Below the pieces are notes generated by a model, which was not told the origin of the DNA, ran no database searches, and worked only from the letters and a program-made list of their open reading frames with translations. A stretch of DNA of 30,066 nt from a virus. Made by a program: the position numbers and the translations under genes. Location of the stretch: IMG/VR virus record IMGVR_UViG_3300028840_001140, positions 1 to 30,066 of that record; one strand, given 5' to 3'. Of this stretch, positions 13,899-21,609 are shown in pieces; the first letter of the stretch is position 1, and each line of letters starts with the position of its first letter.

Positions 13899-14290
13899 AG
13901 CTCTGGGGCTCCATCCGCAAGGTGCTGCTGAACGTCGCGTCGGACTTCGTGGAGGTCAACGAGGATCTGGAGCGCGTCACGGTCGCCACCGCCGGAGGAG
14001 CCGACCTCTACCCGCGCGGCTACAGCGTGCCCGAGGCCGAGGTCACCATCCGCGCCAGGGCCGCTCAGAAAGACGGGCGGATCTTTCTCTTCGGGCTGGG
14101 AGGCGCGGAGAGCGAGGAGGAGAGCATCGAGGTCACCGTCAAGGCGACGGTTCGCACGACCCCTCTCAACACCGAGGAGTTGACCATGATCGCCACCACG
14201 AAGGAGAAGGAGATCGAGGCCAAGCTCGCGGAACGGAACATCAAGAGGGCCAGCGATGGTAGCTGGACGCTGGAGGAGACACATGGATAG
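13895..14290 (+). CDS. Unknown protein (131 aa)
   Basis: The GTG overlaps the previous TGA. The N-terminal 30 residues are helical (KLWGSIRKVLLNVASDFVEV). Residues 40-100 look beta-like (ERVTVATAGGADLY, AEVTIRARA, GRIFLFGLGG, SIEVTVKATV). The last 30 are a charged helix (TKEKEIEAKLAERNIK). No family is recognised. It overlaps the HNH gene start by eight bases, so the HNH gene is embedded in the operon and not set apart from it. Confidence 0.5.
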   Translation: MKLWGSIRKVLLNVASDFVEVNEDLERVTVATAGGADLYPRGYSVPEAEVTIRARAAQKDGRIFLFGLGGAESEEESIEVTVKATVRTTPLNTEELTMIATTKEKEIEAKLAERNIKRASDGSWTLEETHG

Positions 14291-14726
14291 GTTCTGGGAC
14301 AAGGTCAGCGTCGGGTTCGGCACGGACGCCTGTTGGACGTGGACGGCGGCGAGGGACCGGCACGGCTACGGCCTTTTCTGGTCTGGCGGCAAGATGGGCC
14401 GCGCCCACCGCTTCGCCTACGAGGCATTCGTCGGCCCCATCCCGGAGGGTCTGGAACTCGACCATCTGTGCCGCAACCACGCCTGCGTCAACCCGGCCCA
14501 TCTGGAGCCGGTCACCCACGCGGAGAACGTGCGCCGTGGTATCGGTGGGAAGATGGGCGGCCAGCGACAGAAGGCCAAGACGCACTGCCCGCAGGGGCAC
14601 CCCTACGACGAGGCCAACACCTACGTCCGCCCGAACGGTGACCGCGAGTGCCGGACGTGCCACCGGGAGCGGAGCCGCAAGCATATGCGCAAGCGCCGCC
14701 AAACCCCCCTGAAGGAGACACGATGA
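14283..14726 (+). CDS. HNH homing-type endonuclease with C-terminal zinc-binding tail (147 aa)
   Basis: The start lies inside the previous gene, after GGAGG at 14272-14276. The central domain has WTWTAARDRHGYG, RAHRFAYEAFVGPIPEG and the HNH core LDHLCRNHACVNPAHLEPVTH. His61 follows Asp60, with Cys63, Cys68, Asn70 and His73 in place, so the nuclease should be active. Residues 98-125 carry a second Cys/His group (HCPQGHPYDE ... CRTCHRE), common as a DNA-binding extension in this family. The C-terminus is strongly basic. It is a paralogue of the broken HNH gene at 336-691. Such genes nick DNA and spread as free-standing homing elements, though some assist packaging. Confidence 0.85.
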   Translation: MDRFWDKVSVGFGTDACWTWTAARDRHGYGLFWSGGKMGRAHRFAYEAFVGPIPEGLELDHLCRNHACVNPAHLEPVTHAENVRRGIGGKMGGQRQKAKTHCPQGHPYDEANTYVRPNGDRECRTCHRERSRKHMRKRRQTPLKETR

Positions 14727-15139
14727 AGAACCCCCTGAAGAAGCTCTGGAAGGCACTGGGGCCGAAGATCAACCGCCCCGACGACGAGGAGTACACCCCG
14801 GAGGAGCCCCGCCGCCCCACCGTCAACGAGATCGAGGGACGGGAGGTCGAGATCCCCGCGCGCAGCACCGAAGAGCCTCTGAGGGTCCACTACGACCTCA
14901 GCGTGATGCCCTCCACCGGAACCTGCGGACTCGGCACCTTCGTCACCTACCTCGGCCCCAGGGAGAGGATCGTCCCCCTCTCCGACACCGAGAAGTACGA
15001 CGAGGTCTGCGTCACCGCCCGGATGACCCCTGACGGGGGCCTGATCTGCGAGGGATGCGGCATGACCGTCTACTCCCGCGTCGGCCACCCGAAGTACAAT
15101 GCCCTCGACCACGACCGGAGGTGCTCGCGTGGAGGGTAA
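14723..15139 (+). CDS. Unknown protein with C-terminal zinc-finger-like motif (138 aa)
   Basis: The ATGA overlap couples it to the HNH gene; GAAGGAGA lies upstream. The N-terminus is basic (MKNPLKKLWKALGPKINR) and a Pro/Glu-rich linker follows. The middle is strand-like. Residues about 112-134 read CEGCGMTVYSRVGH ... LDHDRRC, a C-C...H...H pattern like a zinc finger. No family is recognised. It overlaps the next gene by 11 bases. Confidence 0.5.
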   Translation: MKNPLKKLWKALGPKINRPDDEEYTPEEPRRPTVNEIEGREVEIPARSTEEPLRVHYDLSVMPSTGTCGLGTFVTYLGPRERIVPLSDTEKYDEVCVTARMTPDGGLICEGCGMTVYSRVGHPKYNALDHDRRCSRGG

Positions 15140-15377
15140 GAAGCCCACCGCAGACGAGGTGCTGGCTTACCTGACCACCCACGTGAACCCGGTGCTCAAG
15201 AGCTACTTGGTTAGCCCGATCCACGCCGGGATGACCTGGGCCGACGCCGCCTACGTGCTCGGGTGTGCCGTGCTCCATCAGGACGCCGTCCTCGACGCCT
15301 TCATCGGCGACAAGCTGAAGGAGAACGACCCCGAGGAACCACCGAAGCCGTCCGACCCGCCGCCCTCGAAGGCGTAA
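15129..15377 (+). CDS. Unknown small protein (82 aa)
   Basis: The GTG at 15129 is chosen because GGAGG (15117-15121) lies seven bases upstream; an in-frame ATG farther up (15099) is badly placed for it. Residues 5-68 look helical (TADEVLAYLTTHVNPVLKSY, then TWADAAYVLGCAVL and VLDAFIGDKL). The tail is Pro/Lys/Glu rich and probably disordered. No family is recognised. It overlaps the gene before and ends 26 bases before the sulfotransferase-like gene. Confidence 0.5.
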   Translation: MEGKKPTADEVLAYLTTHVNPVLKSYLVSPIHAGMTWADAAYVLGCAVLHQDAVLDAFIGDKLKENDPEEPPKPSDPPPSKA

Positions 15378-15403
15378 CCCCCTACGGGGAAGGGATTTAC
15401 AAG

Positions 15404-16147
15404 ATGCTGGAATGCAAGAACCCCGACGCACCCCTCGTGAAGCTCTGGGGATTGGAGCGATCTTTCACGAACTGGCTCTTCTGGTCACTGTCTGATAACA
15501 TGGACGTGACGGTGCTCTCGAACCTGGGCGGATGGAAGCACATGGTACCCCCGGTTTTCACCCCGAACGACTGCAAGTGGGGGCCGCAGACGCCGACGCC
15601 GAAGACGCACCCCAACGCGACGATCTGGCCGGTGCTTCAGGAGGCCCTCCGGGGACAGCGTCCGGTCCACCACGTCTTTTGCGTGAAGGAGCCGCTGCCG
15701 TGGGTGGCCTCGTACTGCGCCTACCGGGGAGCGGGGAAGGACCGCAAGCTGCTCGCGCAGTCGTGGAACGATGCCGTCCGCCACTACCTCGCCCGGCACA
15801 ACGCGGGGCAGGGGCTCGTGGTGAGCTACAGGAGCCTGCTGACGGCGTTCGACGCTGGGCTCGACCGGATTGCCATGCACGCCGGTCTGAAGGCCCTGAG
15901 CACCCCTTACCGCCGCCGTGAGAGGTCCATGAGCCGTGGAGGGGACGGGACCACGTCGGAGCAGGCCGAGACGAGGAAGAAGTTCCACCCGACCCGGTAC
16001 ACGCTGGACTCGGGCTGGAAGAAGTTCCTGACGCTGGACGAGCAGGCCGCATTCATGGAGCACATCGACGTGCGGCTCCTGGCCGAGTTGGAGCGGATCG
16101 ACCCGGTCCCTCCGGAGCGCGTCTTCGACAACGGATGGGGGAACTGA
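15404..16147 (+). CDS. Sulfotransferase-like protein (247 aa)
   Basis: The ATG at 15404 follows GGGGAAGGGA. Residues 13-26 (KLWGLERSFTNWLF) resemble the 5'-phosphosulfate-binding loop of sulfotransferases (RSGTNWL), and the following VLSNLGGWKH also occurs in this group. Residues about 85-105 (HHVFCVKEPLPWVASYCAYR) resemble the 3'-phosphate-binding segment (V..RDP..W..S....), and LVVSYRSLL resembles the V.YEDL strand. This suggests transfer of sulfate from PAPS to a sugar or protein. The Gly of RSGT is Phe here, which is unusual for this loop, so activity is uncertain. It lies just before the glycosyltransferase fusion, fitting a shared role in glycan decoration. Confidence 0.65.
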   Translation: MLECKNPDAPLVKLWGLERSFTNWLFWSLSDNMDVTVLSNLGGWKHMVPPVFTPNDCKWGPQTPTPKTHPNATIWPVLQEALRGQRPVHHVFCVKEPLPWVASYCAYRGAGKDRKLLAQSWNDAVRHYLARHNAGQGLVVSYRSLLTAFDAGLDRIAMHAGLKALSTPYRRRERSMSRGGDGTTSEQAETRKKFHPTRYTLDSGWKKFLTLDEQAAFMEHIDVRLLAELERIDPVPPERVFDNGWGN

Positions 16148-16148
16148 C

Positions 16149-16499
16149 ATGCTGTCCAAGCCGAACGAGGCCCTCCGGCGCATCTGGTCGGACCTGAACG
16201 AGGTTGTCACCTACGGTGACCCCTCCGACGCCGACCTCCGGGACGCTCCCCTCATCGCCATGCTGCTCCACTACTGCACCCAGGCCGACCGCGAGCGGTG
16301 CCCGGTGGACCCATGCGCCATCTGTACGGGGGCCAAGACGCGCGTGCCGCCGAGTGAGCGTGCCCGCCTCGCCACCATCCGCACACGCTACCTCGCCGAC
16401 CGGACTGCCGGGGCCGAGGCCATGTGCGACTACGTCGAGAGCAAGATGACGCCCGAGGAGCGCCGCCGGAACGACCTGCGGTTCAAGCTGGGCCTGTAG
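16149..16499 (+). CDS. Unknown helical protein (116 aa)
   Basis: The ATG lies one base after the previous stop. The protein has helices at residues 5-20 and 85-116 (RTAGAEAMCDYVESKMTPEE, then RRRNDLRFKLGL) and a central CPVDPCAIC cluster that could bind metal. No enzyme motif or membrane helix is seen, and I recognise no family. It is the last gene of the middle block; a 49-base gap with GGGACGGAGG follows before the glycosyltransferase gene. Confidence 0.55.
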   Translation: MLSKPNEALRRIWSDLNEVVTYGDPSDADLRDAPLIAMLLHYCTQADRERCPVDPCAICTGAKTRVPPSERARLATIRTRYLADRTAGAEAMCDYVESKMTPEERRRNDLRFKLGL

Positions 16500-16548
16500 C
16501 CGATTTTCACAAACCGAACCTTGGGGGAGGGACGGAGGCTGTAAACCT

Positions 16549-18615
16549 ATGAGTACCAAGCAGTTGCGCGTGGGCCTTGTCGTCGCCCCGGGGCTGGAGA
16601 GCTTCATCAAGCCCGTGGTCGAGACCGGCCCCGACGATGTCCAGTTCGTTCCCCTCACCAAGGTGCCCGACCCGACCGTGGACGTGACGTTCTGCGAGTG
16701 GGCCAACGAGACGGCCATTCAGGTCACGGGAGCGCACAAGCAGGGGCCTATCGTGGTCCGCTGCCACTCCTACGAGGTCTTCGCGAACGTCCAGCGGCAG
16801 AACCCGGGGACGGGCCAGCCCGAGACCGTGCCCATGCTCGCCGCGATCAACTGGGAGAACGTGGACACCCTGGTCTTCGTCGCGCCCCACGTCCGGGACT
16901 TCGCCATGAAGCACTACGGCCCGCAGATCATCGCCAACGGGAACGGCCCCGAGATCGTGGTCATCCCCAACGGGGTCGATCTTCAGAAGTTCGAGGTCAG
17001 CCCTTCCAAGGACTACATGGGCAAGAACGTCGCCTGGGTGGGCTCGATCAGCAACAAGAAGGGGCCGGAACTCTTCGCGCAGGCCGTGGCCGAACTCGCC
17101 GAGCACGATGACGGCGTCCGGTTCCACGTCGCGGGCGAGTACACCGACCCCCGCTACTTCGCCTACTTCTCCGACTTCTTCGAGAAGGCTGGGCTGGCGG
17201 ACCGCGTCAAGTTCTACGGGAAGGTTCCCGCCGAGGAGATGCCGAAGTGGCTGGAGGACAAGCAGTTCATCCTCTCCACCTCGCCGTGGGAGTCGTTCCA
17301 GTACGCCGTGGCCGAGGGCATCCTCTCCGGCCTCTATCCGCTCGTCCACGCATGGCCCGGCTGCCCGTGGCCCGGACAGTGGACCGACAGCTTCGGGCTG
17401 ATCGAGCAGTACGACAAGGCGCGCGAGAAGGGCTTCGCCCACTCGAAGGAGTGCATCCAGTTCGTCAAGGACAACTACGACCTCGCCGACCGTGGTGCCG
17501 ACCTGATCGACCTGCTCCGGGAGAGCGCCGCCCTCGCCCCCAAGCCGAAGGTCGGGCTCTGCATGATGGCCCGCGCCAACGACCCGCTGCTGCTCAAGGC
17601 CATCGAGAGCGCCAAGGGGCACGTAGACGGCGTCTTCCTCTGCCTCGACGCCCGGCACACCCCGTACGACCTGAAGGCCGTCACGGACCTCGTGGAGTCC
17701 TTCGACGTGCCCTTCAAGGTCGAGACCGTCGAGCCTCCCCTCTACGAGGGCGTGCTCCACTTCTCCGACTTCCGGAACATGACCCTGCGCCTCGCGCTTG
17801 AGGGGGGCATGGACTGGGCCTGGGTGCTCGACTCCGATGAGTTCATCCAGAAGGGCGCGGGGATGATCCGCGAGTCGATCTACGCGGCGGCCTACAAGCC
17901 CGAGGTCAACTCGGTCCTCTGCACGGTGGACTGCTACACCGACGACGGGGCCACCGCGACCGAGAGCGCCGTCAACATCCGGGGCCTGAAGCTGGTCGGG
18001 GACGGCATCCTCACCTACCGCTACCCGATCCACAACCAGCTTTACGGGGACAAGAAGTCCGTCGCCAACACGGACATCGTCATCAACTCCTCCTACCGGG
18101 GCACGCTGGAGGAGCACGTCAAGCGGTCCCTCCCGTCCCTCATGAAGATGTACGAGGCCGAGGCCAAGGCCGAGAAGGCTGCCCTGACCGTCGAGGACGA
18201 GGAGACCGCCGACCAGCACCGGCAGGCCCGCCTCCACTCCATGTTCTACATCGCCCGCTCGTACGTGGCCCTGAAGGACGCGGACAACCTGAAGCGGTGG
18301 GCGCGCATGTACGTGGACGCCAACGGCGAGGACGCCAGCGCGGCGGGGATCTACTTCCACCTCATCAACGCCCACCATCAGGGCAACGAGGCGGAAGAGG
18401 CGATGGACATCCTCAAGGAGGCTCTCACCATCCACCCGGAGCACCCGGACCTGAACCACCTGATGATGACGGTCAGCGCCCTGAAGTGGTGGGCGGGCTG
18501 CCGGGACCAGGGCCAGTACACCGGGCTGCCGCTGGCGACGAAGGGGCCGGAAGACGCCCTGCCGCAGGTCGCCCCGATGCTCGGGATGCCCCTCAATTTC
18601 GCGAACCTCTCGTAG
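16549..18615 (+). CDS. Glycosyltransferase fusion: GT4-type + GT2-type + TPR-like helices (688 aa)
   Basis: Residues about 1-325 form a GT-B (GT4-type) enzyme: VIPNGVD at 138-144, VAWVGSISNKKGPELFAQAV, FYGKVPAEEMPKWL, and the E..x7..E donor-binding element ESFQYAVAEG near 247-256. From residue 332 (PKVGLCMMARAND) a second, GT-A (GT2-like) domain follows, with DWAWVLDSDEFI near 421-432 giving the metal-binding DxD motif, and YPIHNQLYG later. Residues about 560-660 are helical pairs like TPR repeats (LHSMFYIARSYVALKDADNL, YFHLINAHHQGNEAEEAMDI). Two catalytic domains in one chain suggest transfer of two sugars in sequence or on one acceptor. The target could be phage DNA, virion proteins or host glycans. 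It is flanked by short gaps, so it may be its own transcription unit. Confidence 0.85.
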   Translation: MSTKQLRVGLVVAPGLESFIKPVVETGPDDVQFVPLTKVPDPTVDVTFCEWANETAIQVTGAHKQGPIVVRCHSYEVFANVQRQNPGTGQPETVPMLAAINWENVDTLVFVAPHVRDFAMKHYGPQIIANGNGPEIVVIPNGVDLQKFEVSPSKDYMGKNVAWVGSISNKKGPELFAQAVAELAEHDDGVRFHVAGEYTDPRYFAYFSDFFEKAGLADRVKFYGKVPAEEMPKWLEDKQFILSTSPWESFQYAVAEGILSGLYPLVHAWPGCPWPGQWTDSFGLIEQYDKAREKGFAHSKECIQFVKDNYDLADRGADLIDLLRESAALAPKPKVGLCMMARANDPLLLKAIESAKGHVDGVFLCLDARHTPYDLKAVTDLVESFDVPFKVETVEPPLYEGVLHFSDFRNMTLRLALEGGMDWAWVLDSDEFIQKGAGMIRESIYAAAYKPEVNSVLCTVDCYTDDGATATESAVNIRGLKLVGDGILTYRYPIHNQLYGDKKSVANTDIVINSSYRGTLEEHVKRSLPSLMKMYEAEAKAEKAALTVEDEETADQHRQARLHSMFYIARSYVALKDADNLKRWARMYVDANGEDASAAGIYFHLINAHHQGNEAEEAMDILKEALTIHPEHPDLNHLMMTVSALKWWAGCRDQGQYTGLPLATKGPEDALPQVAPMLGMPLNFANLS

Positions 18616-18656
18616 GGCTCGCGCGCCGGGCTCCGGTGGGACAGACCGCCGGGGCT

Positions 18657-18669
18657 CGGTTATAACAGG
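18657..18669 (+). promoter_or_regulatory. CGGTTATAACAGG motif, copy 2 (candidate promoter for the packaging genes)
   Basis: It is identical to the copies at 288 and 21565 and lies 18 bases before the putative small terminase start, in the 71-base gap after the glycosyltransferase. If TATAAC (18660-18665) is a -10 element, transcription would begin at about 18672, right at the AAGGAG (18672-18677) ribosome site, giving a leader of about 15 bases. This is short but workable, and it is a reason for caution. Confidence 0.5.
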
Positions 18670-18686
18670 GTAAGGAGCAAGCACTT

Positions 18687-19217
18687 ATGAGCGACGACAC
18701 CCAGAGCAACTTCGACGAGCCCAACTGCCCCGCATGGCGGGAGTGGGACCGGACCATCGTCGAGCGCCACCCCAACGCCCAGCCGCCTCCCATCGAGCGC
18801 CGGGCACGCAAGGCCCTCGTCGAGCATCTCCTCACCCACAAGAACTGGGCCGTGACCGCCGTCGCCAAGCACGTGGCCGAGCGGTTCAAGGTCTCCACCC
18901 GGGCCGTCCTGAACGACGTGGTGCAGATCGAGCGCCGCTGGCTGAAGCACGACGAGAAGTACGCGCAGAAGGCCCGCACCCGCGTCGTCCGCCGCCTGGA
19001 GGAACTCTGGGAGCGCGCGTGGAAGGACGAGAAGCTCATGCTCTGCCTTCAGATCAACAAGGAGATCGCCCGCGTCCTCGGCATCACCGACAAGGGCATC
19101 GAGGTCAACGTGGGCCGTGACCACGCCCGCCGCGAGGCCGTGCTCCGTGACCCCAACGCCCGGAAGGCCATTCAGGACGCCCTCGACGCCGACGCCGACG
19201 CGACCGAGAGCCCCTGA
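18687..19217 (+). CDS. Putative terminase small subunit (176 aa)
   Basis: The ATG follows AAGGAG with good spacing. Residues about 35-75 hold a helix-turn-helix-like segment (HKNWAVTAVAKHVAERFKVS followed by TRAVLNDVVQIERRWL). A helical region follows (ARTRVVRRLEELWERAWKDE and LQINKEIARVLGI), as in many small terminase proteins, which bind the packaging site and oligomerise through helices. The C-terminus is acidic and disordered (DALDADADATESP). The large terminase lies one gene downstream, which supports the assignment. A plain DNA-binding regulator cannot be ruled out. Its stop overlaps the methyltransferase start. Confidence 0.65.
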   Translation: MSDDTQSNFDEPNCPAWREWDRTIVERHPNAQPPPIERRARKALVEHLLTHKNWAVTAVAKHVAERFKVSTRAVLNDVVQIERRWLKHDEKYAQKARTRVVRRLEELWERAWKDEKLMLCLQINKEIARVLGITDKGIEVNVGRDHARREAVLRDPNARKAIQDALDADADATESP

Positions 19218-20050
19218 TGAACCAGAGCCTCCACACGGCAAGGGCGGCCAAGGCCGATGAGTTCTACACCCGGCTTGCGGACATCGAGAAGGAGCTTCGC
19301 CACTACAGGCGGCACTTCAAGGGGAAGCGCGTGCTCTGCAACTGCGATGACCCGGCCACCAGCAACTTCCCTCGGTACTTCGCGGAGAACTTCGACGACC
19401 TGGGCCTCCAGTCACTCGCCTCCTCCTATATCGACTTCCGTAGCCCCGAAGCCGTGGCGCTACTCAGGGAGGCGGACATCGTCGTGACGAACCCGCCCTT
19501 CAGCCTCTTCCGGGAGTACATCGCGCAGTTGATCGAGCACGGGAAGCAGTTCCTCATCATCGGGAGCCTGAACGTGGCGACCTACAAAGAGGTCTTCCCT
19601 CTCTTCAAGGAGGGGAGGCTGTGGATGGGCGTGACCGGCGGGAGCATGGCGTTCCGGGTGCCGGACAGCTACGAGCCGAGGAAGACGCGGTACTGGCAGG
19701 CCGAGGACGGGCAGAAGTGGCGCAGCCTCGGGAACTCCTATTGGTTCACGAACTTGCACCCGGACACGCTCCGGCCTCCCCTCGCCCTGACCAGGGCCTA
19801 CGACCCGGAGACCTACCCGACCTACGACAACTACGACGCGATCAACGTGGACCGTGTCGCCGACATTCCGGTGGACTACGACGGCGAGATGGGCGTGCCG
19901 ATCACGTTCCTCTTGAAGCACAACCCGAAGCAGTTCGAGATCGTCGGCATCGACCGGCAGCTAACGCTTGCGGAGAACGGGAAGACGAGCCGGTTCTTCA
20001 TCGAAGGCAGGGAGATTTACGCCCGCATCATCATCAGGAGGAAGCCCTGA
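19217..20050 (+). CDS. EcoRI-type adenine-specific DNA methyltransferase (277 aa)
   Basis: The start overlaps the small terminase stop (TGATG), and the stop overlaps the large terminase start. The N-terminus AKADEFYTRLADIEKEL followed by FKGKRVLCNCDDPATSNF is characteristic of the EcoRI methylase family. The catalytic motif NPPF is at residues 92-95 in IVVTNPPFSLF, and the C-terminus holds the family's conserved FEIVGIDR-like strand. These enzymes methylate adenine with S-adenosylmethionine. No partner nuclease is nearby, so it is an orphan, probably shielding phage DNA from host restriction or marking it at packaging. The sequence does not prove that GAATTC is the target. Confidence 0.85.
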   Translation: MNQSLHTARAAKADEFYTRLADIEKELRHYRRHFKGKRVLCNCDDPATSNFPRYFAENFDDLGLQSLASSYIDFRSPEAVALLREADIVVTNPPFSLFREYIAQLIEHGKQFLIIGSLNVATYKEVFPLFKEGRLWMGVTGGSMAFRVPDSYEPRKTRYWQAEDGQKWRSLGNSYWFTNLHPDTLRPPLALTRAYDPETYPTYDNYDAINVDRVADIPVDYDGEMGVPITFLLKHNPKQFEIVGIDRQLTLAENGKTSRFFIEGREIYARIIIRRKP

Positions 20051-21522
20051 TGGCGAAGCTGAAGCCCGAAGAGGTCGAGTGGTGGTCCCACTTCGTAAAC
20101 CCTGTCCAGTTCGCCATTTACACCGACCCCTTCCGCCCCGGCTCCGCGAAGAGGTACCGACGCTCCCCTCATCTCGACTTCATCGGTGAGAAGATCGCCG
20201 AGGCCGCCTTCGAGGGGAACCGCTTCATCATCCTCAACACCCCTCCACGCCACGGCAAGTCCCGCCTCGTCTCCCAGTCGGCCCCCGCGTGGTACCTCGA
20301 ACTCTTCCCGGACCGCGATGTCATCATGACCAGCCACTCGCAGGAGTTGGCGACGAAGTTCGGACGAGAGGTCCGGAACACCATCATCGACAACGAGGAC
20401 AAGCTGACCGTCCGCCTGAGCCCCGACAGCAAGGCCAAGCACCGCTGGAACACCCAGGAGGGCGGGGGCATGGTCAGCATCGGCGTGGAAGGGGGCATCA
20501 CCGGCTTCGGCGCGCACCTCATCCTCATCGACGACCCCTTCAAGACGCGGCTGGAGGCCGAGAGCCCCACCTACCGGCAGCGGGTATGGGATTGGTGGAC
20601 GGACACCCTCTCGTCCCGGCTGGAGCCGAACGGGAGCGTGGTCATCATCATGCAGCGGTGGCACGGGGACGACCTCGTAGGCCGCCTGATCGAGCAGATG
20701 AAGACCAACAAGGACGACCCCGACCAGATCCAGTGGGAGGTCATCAACCTGCCCGCCATCATCGAGACCCCGGAGCAGGCCGAGGCGTGCCCGCTGGGCC
20801 GGGAGATCGGCACCCCTCTCTGGCCGGAGCGGTACACCGCCGAGGCCCTGGCGAAGATCAAGGCCACCACCTCCTCCATCGGATGGGCCTCGCAGTACCA
20901 GCAGAAGCCCACCCCGGACGAGGGAGCCCTGTTCCGGCGCAAGTATTTCCGCTACTTCACCGTGAAGGAGGACGAGGGGCACCTCTTCTACGTGCTCCCC
21001 GAGAAGGACGCCGACACCCGCGTGTACGCCGTGGAGGACTGCGCGGTCTACCTCGCCGTGGACACCGCCATGAAGGCCAAGACGCAGCACGACTGGACCG
21101 CCTTCGTCGCAGTGGCCGTGACCCCCGACGGGGACTACCTCGTGATCGACGTGGTCAGGGAGAAGCTGGAGATCCCCGAGCAGTATGAGTTCGTGATGGC
21201 CCAGCGCGCCCGCCACCCCCTCAACCTCTGGATGGGCATCGAGGACAAGCAGAGCGGCACGGGCCTCATTCAGGAAGCCGAGCGGAACGGCATCCCCATC
21301 CTCTCCTTCCAGCCGGTCACCGACAAGGTGGACCGCGCCACCACCGCCGGGCTCCTCTACAAGGCCGGGAAGATCCGGCACCGCCAGGGCGCGTCGTGGC
21401 AGTACGCCTTCGAGGAGGAGCTTCTCCAGTTCCCGAGCGGGGCTCACGACGATCAGGTTGACCCTCTGAGCTATCTGGTCCGGGAGCTTGGGGGCGGCAC
21501 GCCGGGGATCTGCCTGCTGTAA
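20050..21522 (+). CDS. Terminase large subunit (490 aa)
   Basis: The ATPase domain has Walker A TPPRHGKS (residues 64-71) and Walker B ILIDDP (158-163), preceded by the VGGGITGFGAH-type segment (VEGGITGFGAHLILIDDP) and followed by the adaptor-like IIMQRWHGDDL. The nuclease domain has the acidic residues expected of an RNase H fold: VDTAMK (Asp338), IEDKQSG (about 397-403) and HDDQVD (about 467-472). This is a complete motor-nuclease that threads DNA into the prohead and cuts it. Length is normal for the family. It is coupled to the methyltransferase and followed by an 87-base gap before the portal gene. Confidence 0.95.
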   Translation: MAKLKPEEVEWWSHFVNPVQFAIYTDPFRPGSAKRYRRSPHLDFIGEKIAEAAFEGNRFIILNTPPRHGKSRLVSQSAPAWYLELFPDRDVIMTSHSQELATKFGREVRNTIIDNEDKLTVRLSPDSKAKHRWNTQEGGGMVSIGVEGGITGFGAHLILIDDPFKTRLEAESPTYRQRVWDWWTDTLSSRLEPNGSVVIIMQRWHGDDLVGRLIEQMKTNKDDPDQIQWEVINLPAIIETPEQAEACPLGREIGTPLWPERYTAEALAKIKATTSSIGWASQYQQKPTPDEGALFRRKYFRYFTVKEDEGHLFYVLPEKDADTRVYAVEDCAVYLAVDTAMKAKTQHDWTAFVAVAVTPDGDYLVIDVVREKLEIPEQYEFVMAQRARHPLNLWMGIEDKQSGTGLIQEAERNGIPILSFQPVTDKVDRATTAGLLYKAGKIRHRQGASWQYAFEEELLQFPSGAHDDQVDPLSYLVRELGGGTPGICLL

Positions 21523-21530
21523 CCCGGTAT

Positions 21531-21577
21531 TTCGCCACGACTTGCGGGAATTCGCCACGCTACTCGGTTATAACAGG
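21531..21577 (+). promoter_or_regulatory. CGGTTATAACAGG motif, copy 3, with two TTCGCCACG repeats upstream
   Basis: The 13-base motif is at 21565-21577, 33 bases before the portal start. Upstream, TTCGCCACG occurs at 21531-21539 and 21551-21559, exactly 20 bases (two helical turns) apart, as for a dimeric activator or repressor site. The spacing from the TATAAC (21569-21574) would leave a 30-base leader with its ribosome site intact. Confidence 0.5.
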
Positions 21578-21609
21578 GGTGAAGAGCTTCCCCGACGAGG
21601 AGCGAGTGA

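Noticed and set aside
16507-18684. Minus-strand ORF of 725 codons opposite the glycosyltransferase gene
   Set aside because: The plus-strand frame has clear glycosyltransferase motifs. The antisense product is a repetitive Val/Gly/His/Asp chain typical of mirrored GC-rich codons.
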